Source: Anthropogastromicrobium chipingensis_A | Lineage (GTDB): Bacteria > Bacillota > Clostridia > Lachnospirales > Lachnospiraceae | Length of the DNA: 11,113 nucleotides | Assembly: GCA_963605535.1 (NCBI GenBank) | Contig: CAVCXB010000101.1 | Span: 1 to 11,113 of the forward strand | Reading direction: 5' to 3' | Part shown: piece after piece, positions 1-6,048 of the stretch | How positions within the stretch are numbered: the first letter of the stretch is position 1 | Layout: each line of letters begins with the position of its first letter | The notes under the pieces: model-generated | What the model was told of the DNA's origin: nothing | What the model saw: the letters and a program-made list of their open reading frames with translations, nothing else | The model's database searches: none | Program-made: the position numbers and the translations under genes

Positions 1-89
1 AGGGCGTTCCGACTCCTACCAAGGAAGAAGTTGAGTTTGCAAGAAAGATTCTCTGCGTGGACGAGTACAATCGTTACAAGAACGCGTAA
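1..89 (+). CDS. C-terminal end of an unidentified protein (partial)
   Basis: An open frame enters from the left edge and ends at TAA 87-89. The last 28 residues read GVPTPTKEEVEFARKILCVD followed by EYNRYKNA. The stop lies ten bases before a clear intrinsic terminator, which supports this as a real gene end rather than a chance frame. The tail looks like a soluble amphipathic helix, but I do not recognise the family, and too little is present to assign a function. The terminator and separate promoter that follow suggest it is not co-transcribed with the LacI-type gene. Confidence 0.6.
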   Translation, partial: GVPTPTKEEVEFARKILCVDEYNRYKNA

Positions 90-98
90 GTTATTATG

Positions 99-134
99 AA
101 AGTCATCGAGGTTTTATCTTCGGTGACTTTTTTT
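99..134 (+). terminator. Intrinsic terminator of the upstream gene
   Basis: An 11-base-pair stem (99-109 with 120-130, one T-G wobble) begins AAAGTCATCGA, has a loop at about 110-119, and runs straight into TTTTTTT (128-134). It sits just after the stop at 87-89 and closes the upstream transcription unit. Confidence 0.85.
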
Positions 135-389
135 GTTATAGTCCGGGGATAAGTCAATGTCTATAGTAGTGTCATTTTTCGAGTTTTCGAGATTTTTCTG
201 GGTAGTGATCGTAACCTAGCTTAGCGGTGAGACGAGTTGCTTTTCCTGAGGCAATCGTCTGCTACGCAGCCGGGAACGGGCGGTTTTGTGAATGGGAGTC
301 TGTGAACTTTGTCAATCTCTTTGCCGGCGAACCGCGCTCGTTAGCCTTCCGAGTTGCATCCATTTCTGAAAATATGTGCAATTTCTCCA
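135..389. other. Unassigned intergenic region with stem-loops
   Basis: There is no credible reading frame here. The region holds a stem of AGACGA-(g)-TTGC (230-240) with GCAATCGTCT (251-260) closing a ten-base loop. A second possible long-range pairing joins GCGGTT (280-285) with AACCGC (330-335). The stretch 220-350 is more GC-rich than its flanks. No T-rich tract follows to make a terminator. It may be a decayed gene or an untranslated structured RNA; I cannot assign it. Confidence 0.3.
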
Positions 390-418
390 TTGCAAACTGA
401 AAATTTATCATGTATAGT
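390..418 (+). promoter_or_regulatory. Predicted sigma-A promoter of the LacI-type regulator
   Basis: A -35-like TTGCAA (390-395) and a -10-like TATAGT (413-418) are separated by 17 bases. Transcription would start near 425, giving a leader of roughly 75 bases before the 502 start. The operator-like site at 433-447 lies just downstream of this start point, a position suited to repression or roadblock. Confidence 0.55.
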
Positions 419-432
419 TAATATAAAAGATT

Positions 433-447
433 ATGAAACCGCTTGCA
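433..447. promoter_or_regulatory. cre / LacI-family operator upstream of the regulator gene
   Basis: ATGAAACCGCTTGCA matches every fixed position of the catabolite-responsive-element consensus WTGNAANCGNWNNCW. It lies just after the predicted start of transcription of the regulator gene. It could be an autoregulatory site for the encoded LacI-family protein, a CcpA site, or both. The sequence cannot tell these apart, because LacI-family proteins with a similar recognition helix bind similar palindromes. Confidence 0.6.
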
Positions 448-501
448 GAGCACCTTTGGACTGTCTTTGCATAGCGGATGACAGAAAGGCATGGTAAATT
501 T

Positions 502-1542
502 ATGGCGAAAGAGCGTGCGAATATTTATACAATCGCAAAAGAAGCCGGTGTTTCCCCGGCAACCGTTTCGCGCGTGCTGACCAATAACGCCAGAGTCAGT
601 GAGGAAAAGCGTGAGAAAGTTCAGGCTGTAATACGAAAGTACGGCTATACGCCAAATGCGCTCGCACAGGGACTGAGCAATGCCAAGACGCGTGCAATTG
701 GCTTGATGATAGCAGACATTTACAGCCCATTTTATTCTGCAGTTGCAAAGGAATGCGAGGAGGCGGCAGACAAAGCCGGTTATTTATTGTTAATGCTGAC
801 TTCACTTGGAGATCCGGAGCTGGAAAAAAAGCAATTAATGAAGTTATATGAGCAGCAGGTGGATGCAATTATTGTAGTCGGCGGCGTAATCGACCGTATT
901 GCGGTGGATGAGGAATACGTAGAACAGTTGAATCATATCTTGGAGAGCACACCGATCATTGCAACAAATCGTCCGGCAGGCGTGCGAAACTGCAAGGTAC
1001 ATTTGGACGAGGGCGGCAGTATGGATCTGGCGATGGACTATTTGTTTAGTCTGGGTCATAAAAAGATTGCAACAATAGGTGGCTTAAAGGATGCAAAGTC
1101 CACACTCGAAAAGCGCATGCGTTACCGTGCAATGCTGCGCCAGAAGGGGATTGTATATCGTGAGGATTATGTCTATGATTCATTGGACTATTCAAATGAG
1201 AGCGGCTATACGTGCATGAAAGCTCTCCTTAAAAATCCGGATCGTCCCACAGCAGTAGTAGCGATCAATGACTTTACTGCGGCAGGTGTGCTTCGTGCGA
1301 TTCATGATGAAGGTCTTCGCGTACCGCAGGACATATCGGTAGTAGCATTTGATAATACCTATCTTTCAGGTGCATTGACACCTGCGCTTACATCAGTAGG
1401 AGCAAATTATGCGGATTTTGCAAAGCATCTTGTCGAATCGGCAATCCGCGCTTCGGAAAACGAAACCTGCCCGGAGGACTACATGGTTCCGGTAGGTATC
1501 AGCATACGGGATTCCTGTACTTATGTGCCGGATCAGGCATAG
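502..1542 (+). CDS. LacI/GalR-family transcriptional regulator
   Basis: This is a sugar-responsive DNA-binding repressor of about 346 residues, normal for the family. The N-terminal helix-turn-helix IYTIAKEAGVSPATVSRVL (residues ~8-26) and the hinge YTPNALAQGLS are textbook LacI/GalR. The rest is a periplasmic-binding-protein-like effector domain (GLMIADIYSPFYSAV, LGHKKIATIGG, VVAFDN). ATG 502 is preferred because MAKERANIYTIAKEAGV resembles the usual family N-terminus, and AGAAAGG lies at 483-489, though 12 bases away is long. An in-frame ATG at 478 would add eight residues but has no clear ribosome site. It lies directly upstream of the transport and beta-galactosidase operon in the same direction, and LacI/CcpA-type palindromes occur before both, so it is the likely local regulator. 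The effector sugar is unknown. CcpA itself is less likely given this location. Confidence 0.93.
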   Translation: MAKERANIYTIAKEAGVSPATVSRVLTNNARVSEEKREKVQAVIRKYGYTPNALAQGLSNAKTRAIGLMIADIYSPFYSAVAKECEEAADKAGYLLLMLTSLGDPELEKKQLMKLYEQQVDAIIVVGGVIDRIAVDEEYVEQLNHILESTPIIATNRPAGVRNCKVHLDEGGSMDLAMDYLFSLGHKKIATIGGLKDAKSTLEKRMRYRAMLRQKGIVYREDYVYDSLDYSNESGYTCMKALLKNPDRPTAVVAINDFTAAGVLRAIHDEGLRVPQDISVVAFDNTYLSGALTPALTSVGANYADFAKHLVESAIRASENETCPEDYMVPVGISIRDSCTYVPDQA

Positions 1543-1620
1543 AAGACAGTATGGAAGACAGCATAAAACAACATGAAACGGCATAAAAATAACATGAAAA
1601 CAACATGAAACAACATGAAA
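1542..1620 (+). repeat. Short imperfect tandem repeats after the regulator gene
   Basis: GAAGACAG occurs twice (1542-1549, 1554-1561). ACATGAAA occurs four times (1571-1578, 1592-1599, 1603-1610, 1613-1620), and the last two lie in the exact tandem decamer CAACATGAAA (1601-1620). Slippage during replication is the simplest origin. The TGAAA core resembles an operator half-site, but all copies point the same way, so no palindrome forms. Confidence 0.6.
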
Positions 1621-1700
1621 ATCGGAATCAAATGTCTGGACGACAGATGAAAAAGCTCTAATTTGGTGTAATGGCATTATGACGAACGAGACAATCGCTA

Positions 1701-1725
1701 AGCCTGTATAGACAGGCTATTTTTT
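1701..1725 (+). terminator. Intrinsic terminator after the LacI-type gene
   Basis: AGCCTGT (1701-1707) pairs perfectly with ACAGGCT (1712-1718) around an ATAG loop, followed by a run of six T (1720-1725). It ends the regulator transcript about 160 bases past its stop codon. Confidence 0.85.
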
Positions 1726-1735
1726 ACAAGAATTG

Positions 1736-1749
1736 TGAAACCAGTTTCA
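1736..1749. promoter_or_regulatory. Distal upstream operator-like palindrome
   Basis: TGAAACCAGTTTCA is a perfect 6+6 palindrome (TGAAAC/GTTTCA) around a CA centre. It has the same arms as the operator-like sites nearer the operon promoter. It lacks the CG centre of a strict cre, which favours the local LacI-family protein over CcpA. It lies 162 bases upstream of the -35 box, so it could act only as an auxiliary, loop-forming site. Confidence 0.5.
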
Positions 1750-1795
1750 AGAGTGTGAAAAAACAGTGAAAAAGGTTGAAAGTGGATAAGATAAC

Positions 1796-1837
1796 AAGAA
1801 ATTTGGGGGTAATGGACAGTTGCCCTCATTTCTTTTT
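1796..1837 (+). terminator. Second intrinsic terminator upstream of the operon promoter
   Basis: GGGGGTAA (1805-1812) pairs with TTGCCCTC (1820-1827, two wobbles). It is extended by AAGAAAT (1796-1802) pairing with ATTTCTT (1828-1834) across a two-base bulge. The stem runs into TCTTTTT. It could be a backup for the 1701-1725 terminator, or the end of a short untranslated transcript. Confidence 0.6.
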
Positions 1838-1858
1838 GTACATTTCGTATAGGTATAT

Positions 1859-1900
1859 CGTTTTCGTATTAGATGATTGTTACAAATCAATAAGAAAACG
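1859..1900. promoter_or_regulatory. 42-base imperfect inverted repeat next to the operon promoter
   Basis: CGTTTTCGTATT (1859-1870) and AATAAGAAAACG (1889-1900) form 12-base arms with a single mismatch around an 18-base spacer. The repeat ends ten bases before the -35 box. This position suits an activator site. The sequence differs from the TGAAA-type operators, so a different regulator would be implied. A DNA-level role is more likely than an RNA one, because it is upstream of the predicted transcript start. Confidence 0.4.
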
Positions 1901-1910
1901 AAAAAACAGG

Positions 1911-1938
1911 TTGACATATCAGATAAAAAATATATAAT
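1911..1938 (+). promoter_or_regulatory. Strong promoter of the transport / beta-galactosidase operon
   Basis: A consensus -35 TTGACA (1911-1916) and consensus -10 TATAAT (1933-1938) are separated by 16 bases in an AT-rich setting. Transcription would start near 1945, leaving a leader of about 200 bases before the first permease. The perfect boxes imply high basal strength held down by repression, in line with the operator-like sites at 1946-1959 and 2051-2065. Confidence 0.85.
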
Positions 1939-1945
1939 AAAGCTA

Positions 1946-1959
1946 TGAAAAGGGTTTCG
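1946..1959. promoter_or_regulatory. Operator-like site over the operon transcription start
   Basis: TGAAAAGGGTTTCG matches the downstream site TGAAAGCGGTTTCA at 11 of 14 positions and keeps the GAAA....TTTC arms. It is a weaker palindrome than the other sites. It overlaps the predicted transcript start, the usual place for a LacI-type repressor to block initiation. Confidence 0.5.
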
Positions 1960-2050
1960 GCAGGGATAGTTGAAATGCACGAAAGAAATCCCATCTTTCT
2001 AATAGAAAATATACATAATATGATAGAAAATTATTTTTTTTATGAGAAAG

Positions 2051-2065
2051 ATGAAAGCGGTTTCA
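2051..2065. promoter_or_regulatory. Strong cre / LacI-type operator in the operon leader
   Basis: ATGAAAGCGGTTTCA matches every fixed position of WTGNAANCGNWNNCW and differs by one base from the ideal palindrome TGAAAGCGCTTTCA. It lies about 107 bases into the predicted leader, where bound CcpA or the local LacI-family protein could block elongation or loop to the promoter-proximal site. Confidence 0.75.
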
Positions 2066-2147
2066 AACGGCATTCGTGAAAACTACAAAGCCTACGATCG
2101 CAAAGAGGAGCTGGAGCCCCACACTTTTTATTATTAAGGAGGGTAAC

Positions 2148-3107
2148 ATGGGAAAGCAAACATCAACTTTACCCCAGTATCAGTACAAGAAAAAGCACGG
2201 CTTTTTCTATAATCTGAAAAAATACCGTGTACTGACACTGATGTGTGTACCGGCAATCATTTTCTTCTTTGCATTTAACTACATGCCGCTTCCGGGTATC
2301 TATGTGGCATTCGTTAAGTACAATTACAGAGATGGTATTTTTGGAAGTAAGTTTGTAGGACTTAAGAATTTCCAGTTCCTGATGCAGTCTGGAAAGCTTC
2401 TTGCCCTGACGAAGAATACGATTCTTTACAATCTGGCTTTCATTTTCTTTGGAAACATCATTGCGATGTTTATGGCAGTCCTGTTAAATGAGATTCACAA
2501 CAAGTACTTCAAGAAGGTATCACAGACATTGATGTTCCTTCCGTACTTCATCTCACAGGTTCTTGTCGGCTTCCTTGTATTCAACTTGTTAAACTACGAT
2601 ACCGGATTTATCAATGGTATTTTAGTAAAGCTTGGTATGGAAAAATGGCAGCCGTATTCCGATAAGAGTGTATGGCCACCGATTTTGGTTATCGTTTATC
2701 TGTGGCAGGTAACTGGTTACAACTCTGTTGTTTACTTCGCATCCATCTGCGGTATTGATACTTCCATCATCGAGGCAGCGAGAGTAGATGGTGCAAACTG
2801 CTTCCAGAAGATTCGTTACATCATACTGCCGAGCCTTAGAAGTACAATCGTTATCTTGCTTTTGTTCGCACTCGGCGGCATCGTAAAAGGAAACTTTGGT
2901 TTGTTCTATAATATCGTTGGTACAAATCCATTGCTGTATGACACTACCGATATCATTGAGACATATGTATACCGAAGTACAATCACCGATTTTAACTTCT
3001 CGACGGCATCTGCAGTCGGTCTGTATCAGTCAATCATAGGATTCTGTATTGTTATGGCAAGCAACTTTGCCGTTAAGAAGATAGATCCTGAGTACGCATT
3101 ATTCTAA
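2148..3107 (+). CDS. CUT1 sugar ABC transporter permease, LplB type
   Basis: This is an inner-membrane subunit of a carbohydrate ABC importer, 319 residues, typical for LplB-like permeases. ATG 2148 is chosen because AAGGAGGG (2136-2143) sits just upstream; an in-frame GTG at 2076 has no ribosome site. A basic N-terminus (YKKKHGFFYNLKKY) leads to about six membrane segments near residues 29-49, 94-114, 127-148, 179-199, 234-255 and 288-308. The EAA loop that docks with the ATPase is clear: EAARVDGA (209-216) followed by ILP at 226-228. It is the first gene of the operon, 13 bases before the partner permease. No ATPase gene is present, so a shared MsmK/UgpC-type ATPase elsewhere probably powers it. 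The substrate is inferred from its neighbours only. Confidence 0.93.
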   Translation: MGKQTSTLPQYQYKKKHGFFYNLKKYRVLTLMCVPAIIFFFAFNYMPLPGIYVAFVKYNYRDGIFGSKFVGLKNFQFLMQSGKLLALTKNTILYNLAFIFFGNIIAMFMAVLLNEIHNKYFKKVSQTLMFLPYFISQVLVGFLVFNLLNYDTGFINGILVKLGMEKWQPYSDKSVWPPILVIVYLWQVTGYNSVVYFASICGIDTSIIEAARVDGANCFQKIRYIILPSLRSTIVILLLFALGGIVKGNFGLFYNIVGTNPLLYDTTDIIETYVYRSTITDFNFSTASAVGLYQSIIGFCIVMASNFAVKKIDPEYALF

Positions 3108-3120
3108 GGGGGAGAAAGAA

Positions 3121-4032
3121 ATGGCAAAATCGACAGTAAAAGGTACGAAAATTAAGCTGGATCGCTCCGACATCATAATCCGTACAATAGGATATGTAGT
3201 AGTTACACTTTATGCACTTGCCTGTGTACTGCCTTTTCTGATCATTATCGGAACTTCGTTCACAGCGGAGGAGGTTATCCGTACAGAGGGTGCGCAGCTG
3301 TTTCCAAAGCAGTTTACCACAAAGGCCTATGAGATGGTACTTCAGGGTGGTACAATCTGGAAGTCCTACGGACTGACGATCACCATGACAGCGACAGGTA
3401 CACTTGTTGGTCTGGGTATCATTTCCATGACTGGATATGCTTTACAGAGAAAGGATTTCCCGTTCCGCAATGCAATTTCCTTCTACATCTACTTTACGAC
3501 ACTGTTTTCGGCAGGTCTGGCTCCATACTATCTGTTAATGACACAGACTTACCATTTACAGGATAACTATTTAGCAGTCTGGCTTCCGTTGCTGATGTCC
3601 TCGTGGCTGATCATTTTGATGAAGAACTTTGTAAAGTCCATTCCTCATGAGATCACGGAGTCTGGTAAGATCGACGGTGCAGGCGATATGAAGATTTTCA
3701 CCGCACTGATTCTTCCGATGTTAAAGCCGGCGCTGGCGACCATCGGTCTATTCCTTGCAATCGGTTACTGGAATGAGTGGTATCAGTCCTCTCTGTTCTT
3801 AAGTGAGAGAATGACTGTCTATCCATTGCAGTATACGCTGTATAAGGTTGTAAATAAGGTAAACAGCTTAAAGAGTACCGTAGCTGGACAGTATGTAGAT
3901 TTGTCTGATCTTCCGTCCAACGGACTGAAGATGGCAAATGCGATCTTGGCAACCGGACCGGTTATCCTGATTTATCCGTTTGTACAGCGTTACTTCATCG
4001 GCGGTATTACCGTCGGAGCCGTAAAGGGTTAA
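3121..4032 (+). CDS. CUT1 sugar ABC transporter permease, YtcP/MalG type
   Basis: This is the second membrane subunit of the importer, 303 residues, and presumably forms a heterodimer with the preceding permease. A GGGGGAG ribosome site lies just before ATG 3121. Predicted membrane segments start near residues 22-45, 85-106, 117-138, 150-168, 202-217 and 274-292. The ATPase-docking EAA-like loop reads ESGKIDGAGD (180-189) with LP at 198-199; the usual second Ala is Gly here, a common variant in this subfamily. It ends GGITVGAVKG, a typical YtcP-like tail. The 13-base gap to the upstream permease indicates strict co-transcription, while the 141-base gap to the binding-protein gene holds a stem-loop. 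Confidence 0.93.
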   Translation: MAKSTVKGTKIKLDRSDIIIRTIGYVVVTLYALACVLPFLIIIGTSFTAEEVIRTEGAQLFPKQFTTKAYEMVLQGGTIWKSYGLTITMTATGTLVGLGIISMTGYALQRKDFPFRNAISFYIYFTTLFSAGLAPYYLLMTQTYHLQDNYLAVWLPLLMSSWLIILMKNFVKSIPHEITESGKIDGAGDMKIFTALILPMLKPALATIGLFLAIGYWNEWYQSSLFLSERMTVYPLQYTLYKVVNKVNSLKSTVAGQYVDLSDLPSNGLKMANAILATGPVILIYPFVQRYFIGGITVGAVKG

Positions 4033-4075
4033 AAACGAAGGCTGCTTATTATATTTCGTATATGATTCATTATGG

Positions 4076-4100
4076 TTAATAGCAGGGTGTCCTGCATTAA
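4076..4100 (+). other. Intercistronic stem-loop between permease and binding-protein genes
   Basis: TTAAT-(a)-GCAGG (4076-4086) pairs with CCTGC-ATTAA (4091-4100) around a GTGT loop, with one bulged A. No T tract follows, so it is not a terminator. A weaker stem at 4115-4129 (TTTTCT/AGAAAA) lies further down. Such hairpins often mark mRNA processing or protect the 5' end of a highly expressed downstream segment, which fits a binding-protein gene. That role is inference. Confidence 0.5.
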
Positions 4101-4173
4101 TAGATACTTAACACTTTTCTTAAAGAAAACACAGGCGAGGCAAAGGGCCTGCACGAAAAAGGAGGATTCTAAT

Positions 4174-5820
4174 ATGAAGAAGAAGTTTCTTGCATCTGCA
4201 TTGGCAGCATCCATGGTAGGAACAATGTTCGCATCCATGCCTGCATTCGCAGAAGAAGAGAGCAGCAGCGCAGCAGAGGTCGAAAGCGCAGCAGAGGAAA
4301 CCGCTGAAAAACCGAATTATGATGATGTCTGGGCTGAGAAGTGGGCAGACGTTGACACATCTGAGCATGTAGTAATCAATTACATGACTACCGGTGATGC
4401 GCCAACAAATGACGCAACACAGAAGATGTTGGACGAGCTGAACGAGATTCTGAACGAGAAGGTTAATGCAGAACTTCAGATCTACTACATCGGTTGGACG
4501 GACTATCTGTCAAATTATAACTTGACTCTGGCTCGTATGGATGGTACAGTAGATCTGGTTGGTACCGCTACGGACTGGCTGGATGCATGGCCAAATGCGA
4601 AGAATGGAGCTTTCCTTGAGTTAAGCGATGAGATGCTTGCTAAGTACGCACCGGTTACTTATGAGACTGTTTCTCAGGAAGATTGGGATCTGTGTAAGTA
4701 CGATGACAACATTTATCTGATGCCAGAGGACAATTATGCACAGTGGACCAATCATGGTTTTGCATATCGTCTTGACTGGGCAAAAGAAGCAGGTCTTGAG
4801 GATGGCGTTCATAGCTGGGAAGACATGACTACTTACTTTGAGTATGTATGTGCAAATAAGGATGAGCTTGGCGTTGTAACTCCATGGGATTCGGATGGTA
4901 CACAGTATGCGACCATGGCAGGCGGCTGGGTTTCCTCCCACAGTGATTTTGTATCCATCGATGGTCTGGCATCTCAGGCTTACTGGGGCGGCACAAAGGA
5001 CGATCTGTACAACATCATTTGCCCGCTGTATACCGATACAGATATGCTGGTAGAGTTTGCAGAGACTATGAAGAAGTGGGATGAGATGGGCGTTTGGAAG
5101 ACAGACGTTTTAAACAATACTTCTGCTGATAACGAATCTGATTTCAAGCTTGGAAAGACTGCTGCACATCAGCATCATACCCAGACCTGGACCGGACTGA
5201 TCAACAAGACAAAGGAGAATGATCCGGATGCTGAGGTTGGTTTCTTCTGGTTCGGCGAAGAGACAAGCAATCTTGTTTCTTTAAATATCACGCACGGTGC
5301 AATGGCAGTTTCCTACGGTTCTGAGAATCCGGAGAGAGCACTTATGGTTTACGATCTGCTTCGAAACGATGAAGAGTGCTATGACCTGATCAACTATGGT
5401 CAGAAGGGTGTTCAGTGGGATGTTGACGATGAAGGTCTTCGTATCACACCGGATTCCTACAATTCTGATACTGAAAGCATTACTACCAACTTCTGGTGGG
5501 GACGTAACGATCTGTTAGAGATTCGTGACGCTACAAAGGATTGGGATACGATTGATGAGCTGTATGCAGAGTATGACGAAGTAAAGATCGGTTATCCGTA
5601 TGGTAAGTTTGTTGCAAATGTTGATGATATTCAGTCTTACATTAACACCATCAACGAAGTTAACACCAACTACATGAAGCAGATTGCATTCGGTAAGTAT
5701 AGCGGTACTGCAGAAGAGATCGTTACTGAGTATCAGCAGGCATTAAAGGATGCAGGTATGGATATCGTTATCGAAGAGCTTCAGAAGCAGCTGACCGAAG
5801 TTTATGGTGATGCAGAATAA
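4174..5820 (+). CDS. Secreted extracellular sugar-binding protein (LplA-like)
   Basis: This is the extracellular solute-binding subunit of the importer, 548 residues. The start is ATG 4174, preceded by AAAAAGGAGG (4156-4165); the longer frame from 4072 would place 34 non-signal residues before the signal peptide. Residues 1-26 are a clear signal peptide (MKKKFLASALAAS... ending PAFA) with a signal-peptidase-I-like site before Glu27. An acidic Ser/Ala/Glu linker (27-48) follows, then the binding domain. There is no lipobox cysteine, which is unusual for a Gram-positive binding protein, so how it stays at the cell is unclear. Many Trp, Tyr and Asp residues suit sugar stacking. The size, the partner permeases and the helical C-terminus (EEIVTEYQQALKDAGMDIVI) match LplA-type proteins with a DUF3502-like C-terminal region. 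The ligand is probably a galactose-containing oligosaccharide, judged by the hydrolases downstream. Confidence 0.9.
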   Translation: MKKKFLASALAASMVGTMFASMPAFAEEESSSAAEVESAAEETAEKPNYDDVWAEKWADVDTSEHVVINYMTTGDAPTNDATQKMLDELNEILNEKVNAELQIYYIGWTDYLSNYNLTLARMDGTVDLVGTATDWLDAWPNAKNGAFLELSDEMLAKYAPVTYETVSQEDWDLCKYDDNIYLMPEDNYAQWTNHGFAYRLDWAKEAGLEDGVHSWEDMTTYFEYVCANKDELGVVTPWDSDGTQYATMAGGWVSSHSDFVSIDGLASQAYWGGTKDDLYNIICPLYTDTDMLVEFAETMKKWDEMGVWKTDVLNNTSADNESDFKLGKTAAHQHHTQTWTGLINKTKENDPDAEVGFFWFGEETSNLVSLNITHGAMAVSYGSENPERALMVYDLLRNDEECYDLINYGQKGVQWDVDDEGLRITPDSYNSDTESITTNFWWGRNDLLEIRDATKDWDTIDELYAEYDEVKIGYPYGKFVANVDDIQSYINTINEVNTNYMKQIAFGKYSGTAEEIVTEYQQALKDAGMDIVIEELQKQLTEVYGDAE

Positions 5821-5826
5821 TCCAAC

Positions 5827-5913
5827 CGGATCAATGGAATCCGATCAATTCAATCAATCGACTGCAGATTGAGAAAAAAAGTAAGAGTAAATAGCTACCC
5901 ACACAAAATGGGT
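5827..5913 (+). other. Cluster of small stem-loops after the binding-protein gene
   Basis: Three short hairpins follow the stop codon: CGGAT/ATCCG (5827-5831 with 5839-5843), TCAATC/GATTGA (5854-5859 with 5867-5872) and ACCCA/TGGGT (5897-5901 with 5909-5913). None has a T tract. They may slow 3' decay of the transporter part of the transcript. Each alone is weak; the clustering is the notable point. Confidence 0.35.
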
Positions 5914-5925
5914 CAGTGAACGCAT

Positions 5926-5963
5926 AAAGGGGCGGGGTGACCTTTGGTCATCTCGCTTCTTTT
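5926..5963 (+). terminator. Terminator-like hairpin between binding protein and GH35 gene
   Basis: A 17-base-pair stem with several G-T wobbles pairs AAAGGGGCGGGGTGACC (5926-5942) with GGTCATCTCGCTTCTTTT (5946-5963) around a three-base TTT loop, so the T-rich tail is partly inside the stem. It would stop much of the transcription coming from the transporter genes. I see no convincing promoter between it and the GH35 start, so it is probably partial, allowing some read-through. Confidence 0.6.
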
Positions 5964-5974
5964 GTTGAAAAAAA

Positions 5975-6023
5975 GTAACTGTTCAGAGCTGTATCTTGAT
6001 TTTGCATGGTTCTGAATAGTTAC
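5975..6023 (+). promoter_or_regulatory. Inverted repeat just upstream of the GH35 ribosome site
   Basis: GTAACTGTTCAGA (5975-5987) and TCTGAATAGTTAC (6011-6023) pair over 13 positions with one mismatch, extendable by three pairs using wobbles (to 5990 and 6008). The repeat ends nine bases before the AAGAGGAG ribosome site. As DNA it could be an operator; as RNA it would be a leader hairpin affecting translation or stability. The A-rich flank 5971-5974 is matched by A-rich sequence after it, so it is not a + strand terminator. Read on the minus strand it would be followed by TTTTTTT, but no minus-strand gene is evident. Confidence 0.4.
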
Positions 6024-6048
6024 AAAAATAAAAAGAGGAGTTGCTGTT

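Noticed and set aside
321..345. T-box-like GGCGAACCGCG motif
   Set aside because: It resembles the T-box AGGGTGGNACCGCG only in its last bases, no terminator/antiterminator pair follows, and the downstream gene is a LacI-type regulator, not an amino-acid gene.
2076..2147. GTG-initiated 24-residue N-terminal extension of the first permease
   Set aside because: No ribosome site precedes GTG 2076, the operator-like site lies just before it, and AAGGAGGG sits correctly for ATG 2148.
4072..4173. Longer start for the binding protein
   Set aside because: It would bury the signal peptide behind 34 residues and read through the stem-loop; ATG 4174 has a strong ribosome site.
5965..6024. Separate promoter for the GH35 gene
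   Set aside because: TTGAAA (5965-5970) and TTGATT (5996-6001) have no -10-like hexamer at 16-18 bases, so no promoter can be supported.
5971..6030. Minus-strand terminator (stem 5975-6023 followed on that strand by T-rich sequence)
   Set aside because: No minus-strand gene lies to the right that would need terminating, so it is listed only as an inverted repeat.
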